Of a stretch of DNA of 33,798 bases, positions 1-7,166 are shown in pieces. Origin of the DNA: Flavobacterium sp. (lineage in GTDB: Bacteria > Bacteroidota > Bacteroidia > Flavobacteriales > Flavobacteriaceae); NCBI GenBank assembly GCA_002733185.1, contig NVUT01000020.1:26671-60468 (forward strand), in the 5' to 3' direction. Below the pieces are notes generated by a model. The model ran no database searches, had not been told where the DNA came from, and worked only from the letters and a program-made list of their open reading frames with translations. The position numbers and the translations under genes were made by a program. Numbering within the stretch: the stretch's first letter is position 1; each line of letters starts with the position of its first letter.

Positions 1-2
1 AT

Positions 3-44
3 TTATGGGAAATAACTGAATTTAAACAAAAAATGAATAAATAA
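3..44 (+). CDS. C-terminal fragment of an unidentified gene (partial at window edge)
   Basis: Frame 3 is open from the window edge and reads LWEITEFKQKMNK before a TAA stop, five bases before the first attC R'' box. That is where the last gene of a cassette is expected. The fragment is too short to identify. The call rests on position and frame only. Confidence 0.35.
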   Translation, partial: LWEITEFKQKMNK

Positions 45-48
45 CTGT

Positions 49-178
49 GTACAACAATCTGTATAGTTAATGGCTACATTGTGCTAAATTTGAAGTTCAG
101 TTCTTTTAATAAAGTTCTGTAATAAACTGAAAGTTTTGGTTCTTTAACACGCCACTAACCATACAGTTGCCGTTAGCA
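49..178 (+). repeat. attC-like site 0
   Basis: R'' GTACAAC is followed by spacer AAT and L'' CTGTATAGTTAATGGC. L' CGCCACTAACCATACAG, a 5-nt spacer and R' GTTAGCA close the site. L'' and L' pair except for A/C oppositions at stem positions 7 and 12. R' belongs to cassette 1, which ends GGTGCTAAC, the complement of GTTAGCACC. Confidence 0.85.
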
Positions 179-235
179 CCAATACAGAAAAAATCGATTT
201 CCATAACAAACTTCTATCAAAAACAAGAAAAAGTT

Positions 236-243
236 TATCTTTG
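236..243 (+). promoter_or_regulatory. Probable Bacteroidota -7 box (TATCTTTG) for the 250 gene
   Basis: TATCTTTG fits the -7 consensus TAnnTTTG and lies 6 nt upstream of the ATG at 250, which would give a near-leaderless mRNA. No clear -33 TTTG is present 19-21 nt upstream, so support is partial. Confidence 0.45.
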
Positions 244-249
244 TAACAT

Positions 250-1026
250 ATGAATAAAAAATATAAAATAGCAAGTTTGTTTTCAGGTTGTGGAGGATTG
301 GATTTAGGTTTTATTCAAAATGGTTTTGAGGTAGTTTGGGCAAATGATTTCTTTAAAGAAGCCGTTGAAACCTATAAAAACAATATTGGCGACCATATCG
401 TTTATGGAGATATTACTCAAATACCAAGTTCAGAAATTCCAGAGAATATAGATATACTTTTAGGAGGCTTTCCTTGTCAAGGGTTTTCAGTAGCCAATAC
501 AAAAAGAAGTATGGAAGATGAAAGAAATTTTCTATATAAAGAATTGATGCGATTAGTTAAGGATAAACAACCCAAATATTTTGTTGGAGAAAATGTAAAA
601 GGGCTTTTATCTATTCAAAACGGTAAGGTTATAGAAATGATTGTTGATGATTTTCGTTCTTTAGGTTATGACGTAGAATATCGTTTATTAAAAGCATCTA
701 ATTATGGTGTTCCGCAAAATAGAGAAAGAGTAATTATTGTAGGAAATCGTTTAGGTTTAAAAAATCCTTTCCCAAAAATCACTCACGGATTAGAAGATGA
801 TTTATTTAATAAATCAACAGAACCTTATTTAAAAGTGAAAGACGTAGTTGGTCATTTAGCAAATGTTCGAACCAGAGATAAATCTTTTAAATTAAAAGGA
901 GAAACAATTTATAATCACGTAGCACGAACAAATGTTTCTGACAAATTTTGGGGTAGAAAACATAAAGTAAATCAACACGAAATTTGTGATTATTTAAAAG
1001 AATGGAGAAATAATTTATGTAAGTGA
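250..1026 (+). pseudogene. DNA (cytosine-5) methyltransferase, 3'-truncated
   Basis: C5 methyltransferases transfer a methyl group from S-adenosylmethionine to cytosine in a target sequence, usually protecting DNA from a partner nuclease. Motif I (SLFSGCGGLDLGF), catalytic motif IV (GGFPCQGFS), motif VI (ENVKGLL) and motif VIII (QNRERV) are all present in the first 160 residues. The protein ends at 258 aa, just after the start of the target-recognition region. Motif IX and motif X (GNAV) are missing, whereas intact family members here are 356-735 aa. The reading frame stops a few bases beyond a junction with an unrelated HEPN-type remnant. I infer a deletion that fused two genes, so the product is probably inactive. 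No partner nuclease remains in this cassette. Confidence 0.8.
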
Positions 1027-1396
1027 TAAATTTCTAAATCTAATAAGGTCAATGGAAGCATTTCATAGAGATAATATTCAAAATAGGTCAAATAATAGAA
1101 ATAGATTTATGACTATTTTTAAAGATTATTCAACTGTTTATAATTGGTTACTAAAGATTAAAAGCAAACCGAAATATGTAGGGAAAATTTTAGATTATAG
1201 AAATGATTTTACCCATAGTAATCCTGTTATAAGAAGTAAAGACAAAAGATATTTAGAACTTCATTACATAAGTGAAAATCTGAAAATTATAATGTCTTGC
1301 GTGATATTAAATAAAATTGGTTTTAGTAAAAAGGACTTGAAAAAGTATTTAAATGAAACTCGATTATACACACATATAAAATATAAAATGAAATAA
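998..1396 (+). pseudogene. 3' remnant of a HEPN-domain (ApeA-like) gene
   Basis: The frame is open from about 998, upstream of the first ATG (1052). It reads YVSDKFLNLIRSMEAFHRDN and continues to LDYRNDFTHSN and a natural stop at 1396. RNDFTH is the R-x4-H motif of HEPN ribonuclease or nucleic-acid-binding domains. The combination of ...LIRSMEAFHR with YVGKILDYRNDFTHS resembles the C-terminal domain of ApeA-type abortive-infection proteins. The absence of an in-frame start at the left and direct abutment on a truncated methyltransferase indicate a 5'-truncated gene. Translation from ATG 1052 would give 114 aa containing the RxxxxH motif, so a small functional HEPN protein cannot be excluded. 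The ApeA-like assignment comes from motif memory and is moderate. Confidence 0.55.
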
Positions 1397-1401
1397 AAAG
1401 G

Positions 1402-1531
1402 TGCTAACAATGTATATAAATCATTGGGCAATAAGTGATTAAATCAAAGTTAGTGCTTTTAAATAAAGATAGTGATAAACCGAAAAAAAGTGCTTTTAAA
1501 CGCCCAACGCTTCATATACGAGACGTTACCT
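1402..1531 (+). repeat. attC-like site 1
   Basis: R'' TGCTAAC, spacer AAT, L'' GTATATAAATCATTGGGC; L' GCCCAACGCTTCATATAC, spacer GAGAC, R' GTTACCT. Stem positions 7 and 12 are A opposite C. R'' matches the start of cassette 1 (GTTAGCACC). R' starts cassette 2, so the R boxes match poorly across the junction. Confidence 0.88.
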
Positions 1532-1556
1532 GCAAGCGAAAAACCAGCCGCACAGT

Positions 1557-1603
1557 CAAGCACATTTCATTTTGCTCGTGCCTCACAAAATAAAAAGAGC
1601 TTG
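1557..1603 (+). repeat. Covarying hairpin, copy 1 (5' flank of R-M module 1)
   Basis: The outer stem CAAGC/GCTTG is followed inward by internal loop ACA/AGA, then an inner stem of T-rich and A-rich strands ending TTTTG/CAAAA. Three further copies (6827, 27182, 30977) keep the ACA/AGA loop but have different, compensated stem sequences. All four flank restriction-modification operons. A following CCAACGCT motif (1610-1617) also recurs. Confidence 0.6.
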
Positions 1604-1661
1604 CCTTTTCCAACGCTCACCCAGAACAAAAATCAGATTTAAAATAGAAAATACAAAATTT

Positions 1662-1697
1662 GTCCGTAGTTTTGTCCGTGTACGCAAAAACGTCCGT
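1662..1697 (+). promoter_or_regulatory. Three direct GTCCGT repeats before the Arm-domain methyltransferase
   Basis: GTCCGT occurs at 1662, 1674 and 1692, the first two as TTTGTCCGT 12 bp apart, ending 8 bp before the ATG at 1706. Integrase Arm domains bind short direct repeats, and the following gene encodes such a domain. I therefore infer candidate binding sites for self-regulation. This is inference from position and repetition only. Confidence 0.4.
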
Positions 1698-1705
1698 AAA
1701 CTAAT

Positions 1706-3913
1706 ATGGCAACAATAAACTTTTACCTAGACAAACCTGACAAAAAAGGATTTACACCAATTCATTTAAGAATAAACTGTAATGGAAGTCAAATAAAACT
1801 TTCTACAGGACAGAAAATACAACCAAAACAGTTTGACAAAAAAAAACAACGAGCAACAGGATTAGCTATAGAGTCTCACGAAGTAAATCACTACTTAAAC
1901 TTTTTGACAGAAAGAGCAGACGAACTTTTACATCATTCTAATAAAAAAATATTTGTTCAAGATGAAGTTAAAGCCATTTTGAATGAACATATTAATAACT
2001 ACAAAGAGAACAACAATGTAAATATTGTTAAAGAACAAGTTTCACTATATGGAAAACCGTTCACTTTTGTTGATTTATTTGCTGGAGCAGGTGGTTTTAG
2101 CGAAGGATTTCTACAAGCAGAATCAAATAATAAATTTTTCGATTTTATAGTAGCAAATGATATAAACGAAAATTGTGAATTGACACACGTAGTTCGTTAC
2201 AATCATCAACTTGGATTAAATGCAGCGTTTTTAAAACAAGATATAACTGAACCTGATTTTCTCGATAATTTGTTATCAAAAATTGATGGTAGAAAAATTG
2301 ATGTTGTTTGTGGTGGTCCACCTTGTCAAAGTTTTAGTCTTGCAGGAAAAAGGAAAAAATTTGACAAAAAAGATGATTTATTTTCTCACTATTTAGAAGT
2401 AATTAAGGTTTTACAACCGAAATATTTCGTAATGGAAAACGTGAAAGGAATTTTAACCAAAGAAGGAGGGAAAATAAAAGAGTTAATCATTAAAGAAATT
2501 AATTCTATTGTTGACATTAAAGAAATCCCATTGCTAAACTCGTTCATCAAAAAAATACGAAAAGAATCAAATTCATTTCTTTTTGATAGTATTATCAAAA
2601 GAGTAGAGCTTGAAAAACTACTCGAAAAAGACAAGGAGTCTGGAAGAGAAGACTTTATCAGATTTGTAGAAAATCGATTCAAAAAATTAACCCCAAAAAT
2701 TGCAGACTACAAAACAAGTAAAACAGACGAAAATATTAGTACCATTCGTCACGGTTTTAATCTTTTAGCACGCTCTAAAGAATGGGACAAACTAAAGCGT
2801 GATATTATTAAAGAAAAGGACTTTTGTAATATTGATAGTGATGATTTTGCTAGCGCATTTACTAACTTTCTAACAGAAATAGGTTCTGAAAACATTATTT
2901 CAAAAATTGAAAACGCTTTCAAAACTTTAAAAATCCCAACTAATTACAAAAAAGATTGTGAAGACATTATAACCGCTCTAAAAATTTACACTACGTCTTT
3001 TGATGAATCAATTGAAATATTAAAAACACATTGTAACATATCACAAAAAAAGGAATTAGACACGATTCTAGAAAGTATTAGACTGTACAAAATAGAAAAG
3101 CCATTTGTTGCCAACGCATCAAATTATGGTGTTCCTCAAAATAGAGAAAGAGTACTTTTCATAGGTTGTCGCAAAGACCAAAAGTATATTTCTGAAATTC
3201 CACCAACAGTTTCCGAAGAAGAAAAAGTAACCATTTTTGAAGCACTTTATGATTTAGATTTTGTTGGTAATAATCAAGAAGCTCATCATTATGAATTGGT
3301 TGATATTTCAACACAATATAATGGAACAGCAAAAAAAATGACAAAGCTTCTTAAGAAAAGGAATATTGATGGAAAACCAAATACTAAATCTGGAAAATCC
3401 TTTGCGGAATGGTCAAAGAAAGGAAGATTAATTGAGCGTTTCAAACCACAAACGAAACCTTTCTATGTAAAAAATTCAGCAGGACTTGAAAGTGGAGAAA
3501 AGTATTTTGACTCTCTAAACAATCATAAAACAAGCAAACAAAATGAAACAGTAATCAAACGTCTTGGTGTTATTTTAAAAAAAGGCAATTATAAAAAAGC
3601 ACAACCCGAATTAGTAAAATTAGGTCTTTCAACAAATAAACGAAACTATAATGTTTTAAAACCAGATGAGCAAAGTTCTACAATAATGACTATTGCAGAT
3701 GATTACATCCATTACAACTCACCTAGAGCATTAACAGTAAGAGAAATGGCACGTTTGCAATCATTTGATGACTCTTTTGTTTTTCAAGGAAAACGTTCAA
3801 CTGGAGGTAATAACAGAAAAACTGAAGTGCCACAATATACACTAGTAGGAAATGCTATACCACCTTTGTTGGCAAGAGCAGTAGCAAGTGAAATTTTAAA
3901 AAATATTAAGTAA
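1706..3913 (+). CDS. C5 DNA methyltransferase with N-terminal Arm-type DNA-binding domain
   Basis: This is the modification enzyme of R-M module 1, methylating cytosine at the target site. Residues 1 to about 105 (MATINFYLDKPDKKGFTPIHLRI, LSTGQKIQPKQFDKK) resemble the Arm DNA-binding domain that starts Bacteroidota tyrosine recombinases. No recombinase catalytic domain follows. The methyltransferase begins near residue 118: motif I VDLFAGAGGFSEGF, motif IV GGPPCQSFS (Cys near 207), motif VI ENVKGI (near 243), motif VIII PQNRERV (near 476), and C-terminal REMARLQSFDDSF and LVGNAIPPLLA. About 190 extra, mostly charged and helical-looking residues separate motifs VI and VIII, where roughly 40 residues is normal (41 in the 250 gene). 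At 735 aa it is large for the family. It is the first gene of a tight four-gene operon, with 2 nt to the next gene. Confidence 0.9.
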   Translation: MATINFYLDKPDKKGFTPIHLRINCNGSQIKLSTGQKIQPKQFDKKKQRATGLAIESHEVNHYLNFLTERADELLHHSNKKIFVQDEVKAILNEHINNYKENNNVNIVKEQVSLYGKPFTFVDLFAGAGGFSEGFLQAESNNKFFDFIVANDINENCELTHVVRYNHQLGLNAAFLKQDITEPDFLDNLLSKIDGRKIDVVCGGPPCQSFSLAGKRKKFDKKDDLFSHYLEVIKVLQPKYFVMENVKGILTKEGGKIKELIIKEINSIVDIKEIPLLNSFIKKIRKESNSFLFDSIIKRVELEKLLEKDKESGREDFIRFVENRFKKLTPKIADYKTSKTDENISTIRHGFNLLARSKEWDKLKRDIIKEKDFCNIDSDDFASAFTNFLTEIGSENIISKIENAFKTLKIPTNYKKDCEDIITALKIYTTSFDESIEILKTHCNISQKKELDTILESIRLYKIEKPFVANASNYGVPQNRERVLFIGCRKDQKYISEIPPTVSEEEKVTIFEALYDLDFVGNNQEAHHYELVDISTQYNGTAKKMTKLLKKRNIDGKPNTKSGKSFAEWSKKGRLIERFKPQTKPFYVKNSAGLESGEKYFDSLNNHKTSKQNETVIKRLGVILKKGNYKKAQPELVKLGLSTNKRNYNVLKPDEQSSTIMTIADDYIHYNSPRALTVREMARLQSFDDSFVFQGKRSTGGNNRKTEVPQYTLVGNAIPPLLARAVASEILKNIK

Positions 3914-3915
3914 AT

Positions 3916-4539
3916 ATGGCAACTGTTTCAGATTTCTTAAATGAATGTATCAATGAAAATGCTGGTATGGTTGTCCAAAAATATTTGATTAATGGCTCTA
4001 GTTATTTTTTTGAAAAAGTTATGGTAGAGAAAGACGAAGAGTTCTTTTTCAAAAAAGAGTTGGCAGAAAGTTTAAACGTTCATATTCAAGATATTGTTAT
4101 CATTGGGTCAGGTAAATTAGGATTCAGTATAAAACCTGATAAATATAATTTGCAATTCTATCAATTTAAAAATTTTGATTTCGATTTCAACGAAAATAAC
4201 GAGTCAAAAAAATCTGACTTAGATATTGCAATTATTTCTGGTAGATTATTTGATAAACAACTAAAAGATATTTATGACCATACTCAGTTTTATACAAGTG
4301 ATGAGTTTAGTGGAACTAAAAAGAAATCGTTTGCAAATTACATACTCAAAGGTTGGCTAAGGCCAGATATGATGCCAGATGATTACAACATAACGGAAGA
4401 AATAATCGAAGTGAGCAATAAATACAAGAAAAAATATAATAGAGATGTTAATATTGGAGTGTATAAATCTTGGGCATATTTTGAACAGTATCATATGAAT
4501 AACATCAAAAGAATTAAATTAAACCAACTAGCAATATAA
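3916..4539 (+). CDS. Nucleotidyltransferase-like protein of R-M module 1
   Basis: The 207-aa protein contains IIGSGKLGFSI near residue 57 and SDLDIAIIS near residue 98. That spacing is typical of the nucleotidyltransferase fold: a GS turn, then a DxD metal site. Substrate and activity are unknown. It could modify a protein or RNA, or have become a structural subunit. It starts 2 nt after the methyltransferase stop and ends 2 nt before the DUF262 gene, so all are probably translated from one message and act together. No membrane segment is seen. The fold call is from short motifs only, and no exact family is recognised. Confidence 0.55.
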   Translation: MATVSDFLNECINENAGMVVQKYLINGSSYFFEKVMVEKDEEFFFKKELAESLNVHIQDIVIIGSGKLGFSIKPDKYNLQFYQFKNFDFDFNENNESKKSDLDIAIISGRLFDKQLKDIYDHTQFYTSDEFSGTKKKSFANYILKGWLRPDMMPDDYNITEEIIEVSNKYKKKYNRDVNIGVYKSWAYFEQYHMNNIKRIKLNQLAI

Positions 4540-4541
4540 TT

Positions 4542-5630
4542 ATGAAACTCAAACAAAGTATACCTTCTACTAGTGTGAAAATAATTGAATTATATAATAA
4601 AATTGATTCTGAAGTATTAGATACTAGTCCTGATTTTCAAAGAAAATTGGTATGGAAAAAGCAACATAAATTTCATTTCATTGAAACTATATTAATGAAT
4701 TTTCCTTTTCCTGAAGTTTATATTGCAAGTTCAGAAATGGATATTGAAGCCCTTACTACCAAGGAGGTAGTTGTTGATGGAAAGCAAAGGTTGACGACTA
4801 TAGTTGAATATATTAAAGGAATAAACGATTTTGATGGACAGACTAGATTAACTTCTTTTGATGATTTAGATACTGATGAAAAAAAAGAATTTCTTAATTA
4901 TTTAGTTACTGTTAGAGATTTGAAGGATCTGAATTCAGATTTAATAAAAGAAATTTTCCAACGAATTAATAATACTGAATATTCGTTGAATACAGTAGAA
5001 AAAACTAATGCTCAATATGGAGATGGCGAGTTTGTCGTTTTTTGCAAACAACTTGTAGACGAAACCTACACAGCTTTAATCGATAATACTGATATTGTTT
5101 TTGATGAGGAGTTAAAGCAGGTTGTCAACACATTCTTTTCAAGTAAAAACATTTTTACTGAAAACGATAAAACAAGAATGTATGATATACAATATGCTAT
5201 GCTTATTGTATCCACATTAATTGAGGCTGAATACTTTGGTAGAAACACAAAGGTAAATTCACATTTGAAAGAATACAATAGCTCTTTTACCATTAGTGAC
5301 GATATATTGACTAGACTGATTGAAATATTTAATAAAATTGATGAACTTGATTTAAATGCTAATTCATACTGGTTTTATAAACCAAATTTATTTTCATTAA
5401 TTAATGAATTGTCAAAAGTTGATTTGAACTCAATTAATATTATGGGACTTAAACAAACATTAGAAACTGTTGAAACAAAAAGTAAGAATTATTTTGCTGG
5501 TGTTGAGCTAGAAGTAATTACTGACCCAGAAAAAAAATATTTCGAATGGGCAAGAGAAGGTATAAATGAAAAAGCAGCTAGACTTCATAGAGCTCAAGTA
5601 TTAAGCAATTTAATTGGTGAAAATATCTAA
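4542..5630 (+). CDS. DUF262 (GmrSD/ParB-like) domain protein
   Basis: DUF262 proteins have a ParB/Srx-like fold. Some, such as the GmrS part of type IV restriction enzymes, use nucleotide hydrolysis in nuclease control. Two hallmark motifs are visible: SPDFQRKLVWKKQHKFHFIETIL from about residue 30, and VVVDGKQRLTTI near residues 76-87. The second contains the DGxQR core. The remaining 270 residues look helical. The protein lacks the HNH (DUF1524) half found in full GmrSD, so it is likely an accessory or sensor subunit of the nuclease encoded next. Its stop TAA overlaps the following ATG by one base (TAATG), which implies coupled translation. Confidence 0.8.
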   Translation: MKLKQSIPSTSVKIIELYNKIDSEVLDTSPDFQRKLVWKKQHKFHFIETILMNFPFPEVYIASSEMDIEALTTKEVVVDGKQRLTTIVEYIKGINDFDGQTRLTSFDDLDTDEKKEFLNYLVTVRDLKDLNSDLIKEIFQRINNTEYSLNTVEKTNAQYGDGEFVVFCKQLVDETYTALIDNTDIVFDEELKQVVNTFFSSKNIFTENDKTRMYDIQYAMLIVSTLIEAEYFGRNTKVNSHLKEYNSSFTISDDILTRLIEIFNKIDELDLNANSYWFYKPNLFSLINELSKVDLNSINIMGLKQTLETVETKSKNYFAGVELEVITDPEKKYFEWAREGINEKAARLHRAQVLSNLIGENI

Positions 5631-6808
5631 TGCGAAAACTTACAATCGAAGAACAAAACAAGATTAAACTGCTAACGAAAAACCAAGTTTCTCTTACTTT
5701 AATTGAACCAACTGAAACGGGACTTAAAAAATCCATAATGGATGCAACAGGTTCGGTTAGAAGTTTTTTGAAAAGTGAAAACATTCACGATTACGACCAA
5801 CAATTACAAGGTCCAAATCATAAAATTATAATTCCAACCACTATCCATACTGGATTTGAAACGATTAAATCTCAAGCATCTTTGTATCGTCCAATTACCA
5901 AAAGTGGAGACCCAAGAATTTGGTTTTACAAAATGACAAAAATTGCAGAAGCAAACGACATTATTGTAATTGCATATTTTGATGATAGTTTTCAAATTTT
6001 TAATCTTACCCAATTAGACATTGAAGCCTTGATAAATTCTTCAATTCAAAATCCATTACAAGATTTAATCAAAGAGATTAATAATACAGAAAGTGAAGTA
6101 GCATTTGAACTATTAGGAATGTTAAGAAAAATAGCGAGTACTGGACCAATACCATCAATGGTTGATGCAGACACTTCTGTTGGACGAACATTAGAAACTG
6201 CACTTGGAATTGATATAAATTCTTCTAAAAAACCAGATTACAAAGGAATTGAGTTAAAATCATTTAGAAAAAGTCGAACTAATAGAAAAAATTTATTTGC
6301 TCAAGTTCCAGATTGGAGTTTAAGCAAGTTTAAAAGTTCCGCAGAAATTCTGAATAATTTTGGATACAAACGTGAAGAGGATTTTAAATTGTATTGCACA
6401 GTTTCTGCAATTACAAGAAATTCACAAGGTCTGAATCTTAAAATTGATAATGATATAAAACAGTTGATTGAAAATTCAGATAAGCCAGAGATTGGAGATT
6501 TTGTTGTCTGGACTTTGGACAAACTTCACAATCGATTAAGAGAAAAGCACAAAGAAACATTTTGGGTTGAAGCCGAAAGTACTAGAATAAATGACCGAGA
6601 GCATTTTCAATATAAATTAGTTGAGCACACGAAAAAACCAATAACTTCTCAATTCGATTTACTAATTGACCAAGGAATTATTACACTCGACCATTTGATA
6701 AAACGAAACTCGAAAGGTAAGGTTGTGGAAAAAGGACCGTTATTTAAAATTAAACCGAAAGGAATTGAACTTTTGTTTCCGCCAAGTGAAAGATATAGTT
6801 TAATCTAA
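5630..6808 (+). CDS. MvaI/BcnI-family-like restriction endonuclease
   Basis: This is the likely cleaving subunit of R-M module 1. MvaI/BcnI enzymes act as monomers that nick CC(W/S)GG-type sites strand by strand. The family signature is visible near residues 183-215: SVGRTLETALGI, then PDYKGIELKSFRKS, giving the D...ExK catalytic arrangement of a PD-(D/E)xK nuclease. IPSMVDADTSVG just upstream is also typical of the entry to this domain. The N-terminal ~150 residues are not recognised and may be a specificity or partner-binding part. At 392 aa it is longer than the ~240 aa MvaI/BcnI prototypes. The gene overlaps the preceding gene by one base and is the last in the operon. The recognition sequence cannot be read from the protein. 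Confidence 0.75.
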   Translation: MRKLTIEEQNKIKLLTKNQVSLTLIEPTETGLKKSIMDATGSVRSFLKSENIHDYDQQLQGPNHKIIIPTTIHTGFETIKSQASLYRPITKSGDPRIWFYKMTKIAEANDIIVIAYFDDSFQIFNLTQLDIEALINSSIQNPLQDLIKEINNTESEVAFELLGMLRKIASTGPIPSMVDADTSVGRTLETALGIDINSSKKPDYKGIELKSFRKSRTNRKNLFAQVPDWSLSKFKSSAEILNNFGYKREEDFKLYCTVSAITRNSQGLNLKIDNDIKQLIENSDKPEIGDFVVWTLDKLHNRLREKHKETFWVEAESTRINDREHFQYKLVEHTKKPITSQFDLLIDQGIITLDHLIKRNSKGKVVEKGPLFKIKPKGIELLFPPSERYSLI

Positions 6809-6826
6809 TCGGAATTGCCTACGCAA

Positions 6827-6895
6827 GGTTCAAGCACATTTATTTTTTTGCCAACGCTTAGAGCCAACGCTATAAAAAATAAAAGAGCTTAAACC
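6827..6895 (+). repeat. Covarying hairpin, copy 2 (3' flank of R-M module 1)
   Basis: The outer stem GGTTCAAGC/GCTTAAACC has one mismatch, then the ACA/AGA internal loop, then an inner TTTATTTTTT/AAAAAATAAA stem. The loop holds two GCCAACGCT motifs (6850, 6863), and a third follows at 6896. It is in the same orientation as the copy upstream of the operon, so the pair flanks the R-M genes as direct repeats. The 6809-7166 interval holds this hairpin and attC site 2 and no gene. Confidence 0.6.
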
Positions 6896-6932
6896 GCCAA
6901 CGCTAGCAAGTTTGCGGAAAGAAACGCCAGCC

Positions 6933-7063
6933 AGGTAACAATGTATATAAAAAATAGCGGTTTAAGTGCTAAAACGAAAATGAATTTTATAAATTTAAGG
7001 TCAGTATTAATCTGAAAAATTAGTGCATAAAATCCGCTACTTTTCATATACTAAACGTTGGCG
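6933..7063 (+). repeat. attC-like site 2
   Basis: R'' AGGTAAC, AAT, L'' GTATATAAAAAATAGCGG; L' CCGCTACTTTTCATATAC, TAAAC, R' GTTGGCG. The 18-bp L stem is perfect except for A/C at positions 7 and 12. R'' plus upstream bases match the start of cassette 2 (GTTACCTG), so the 5.5 kb R-M operon is one cassette. Confidence 0.9.
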
Positions 7064-7166
7064 GTAATTAAATGAATGAAGCCAGCTAATAATTCAACAA
7101 ACTTAATTTTATGCAAATAATAATAGAATAGGGTAAAAAAATATTAACACTATAAAAAATAATACT

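Noticed and set aside
1706-2030. Truncated tyrosine recombinase as the array's own integrase
   Set aside because: Only an Arm-like N-terminal domain is present. It continues in frame into a methyltransferase and has no R...HxxR...Y catalytic residues.
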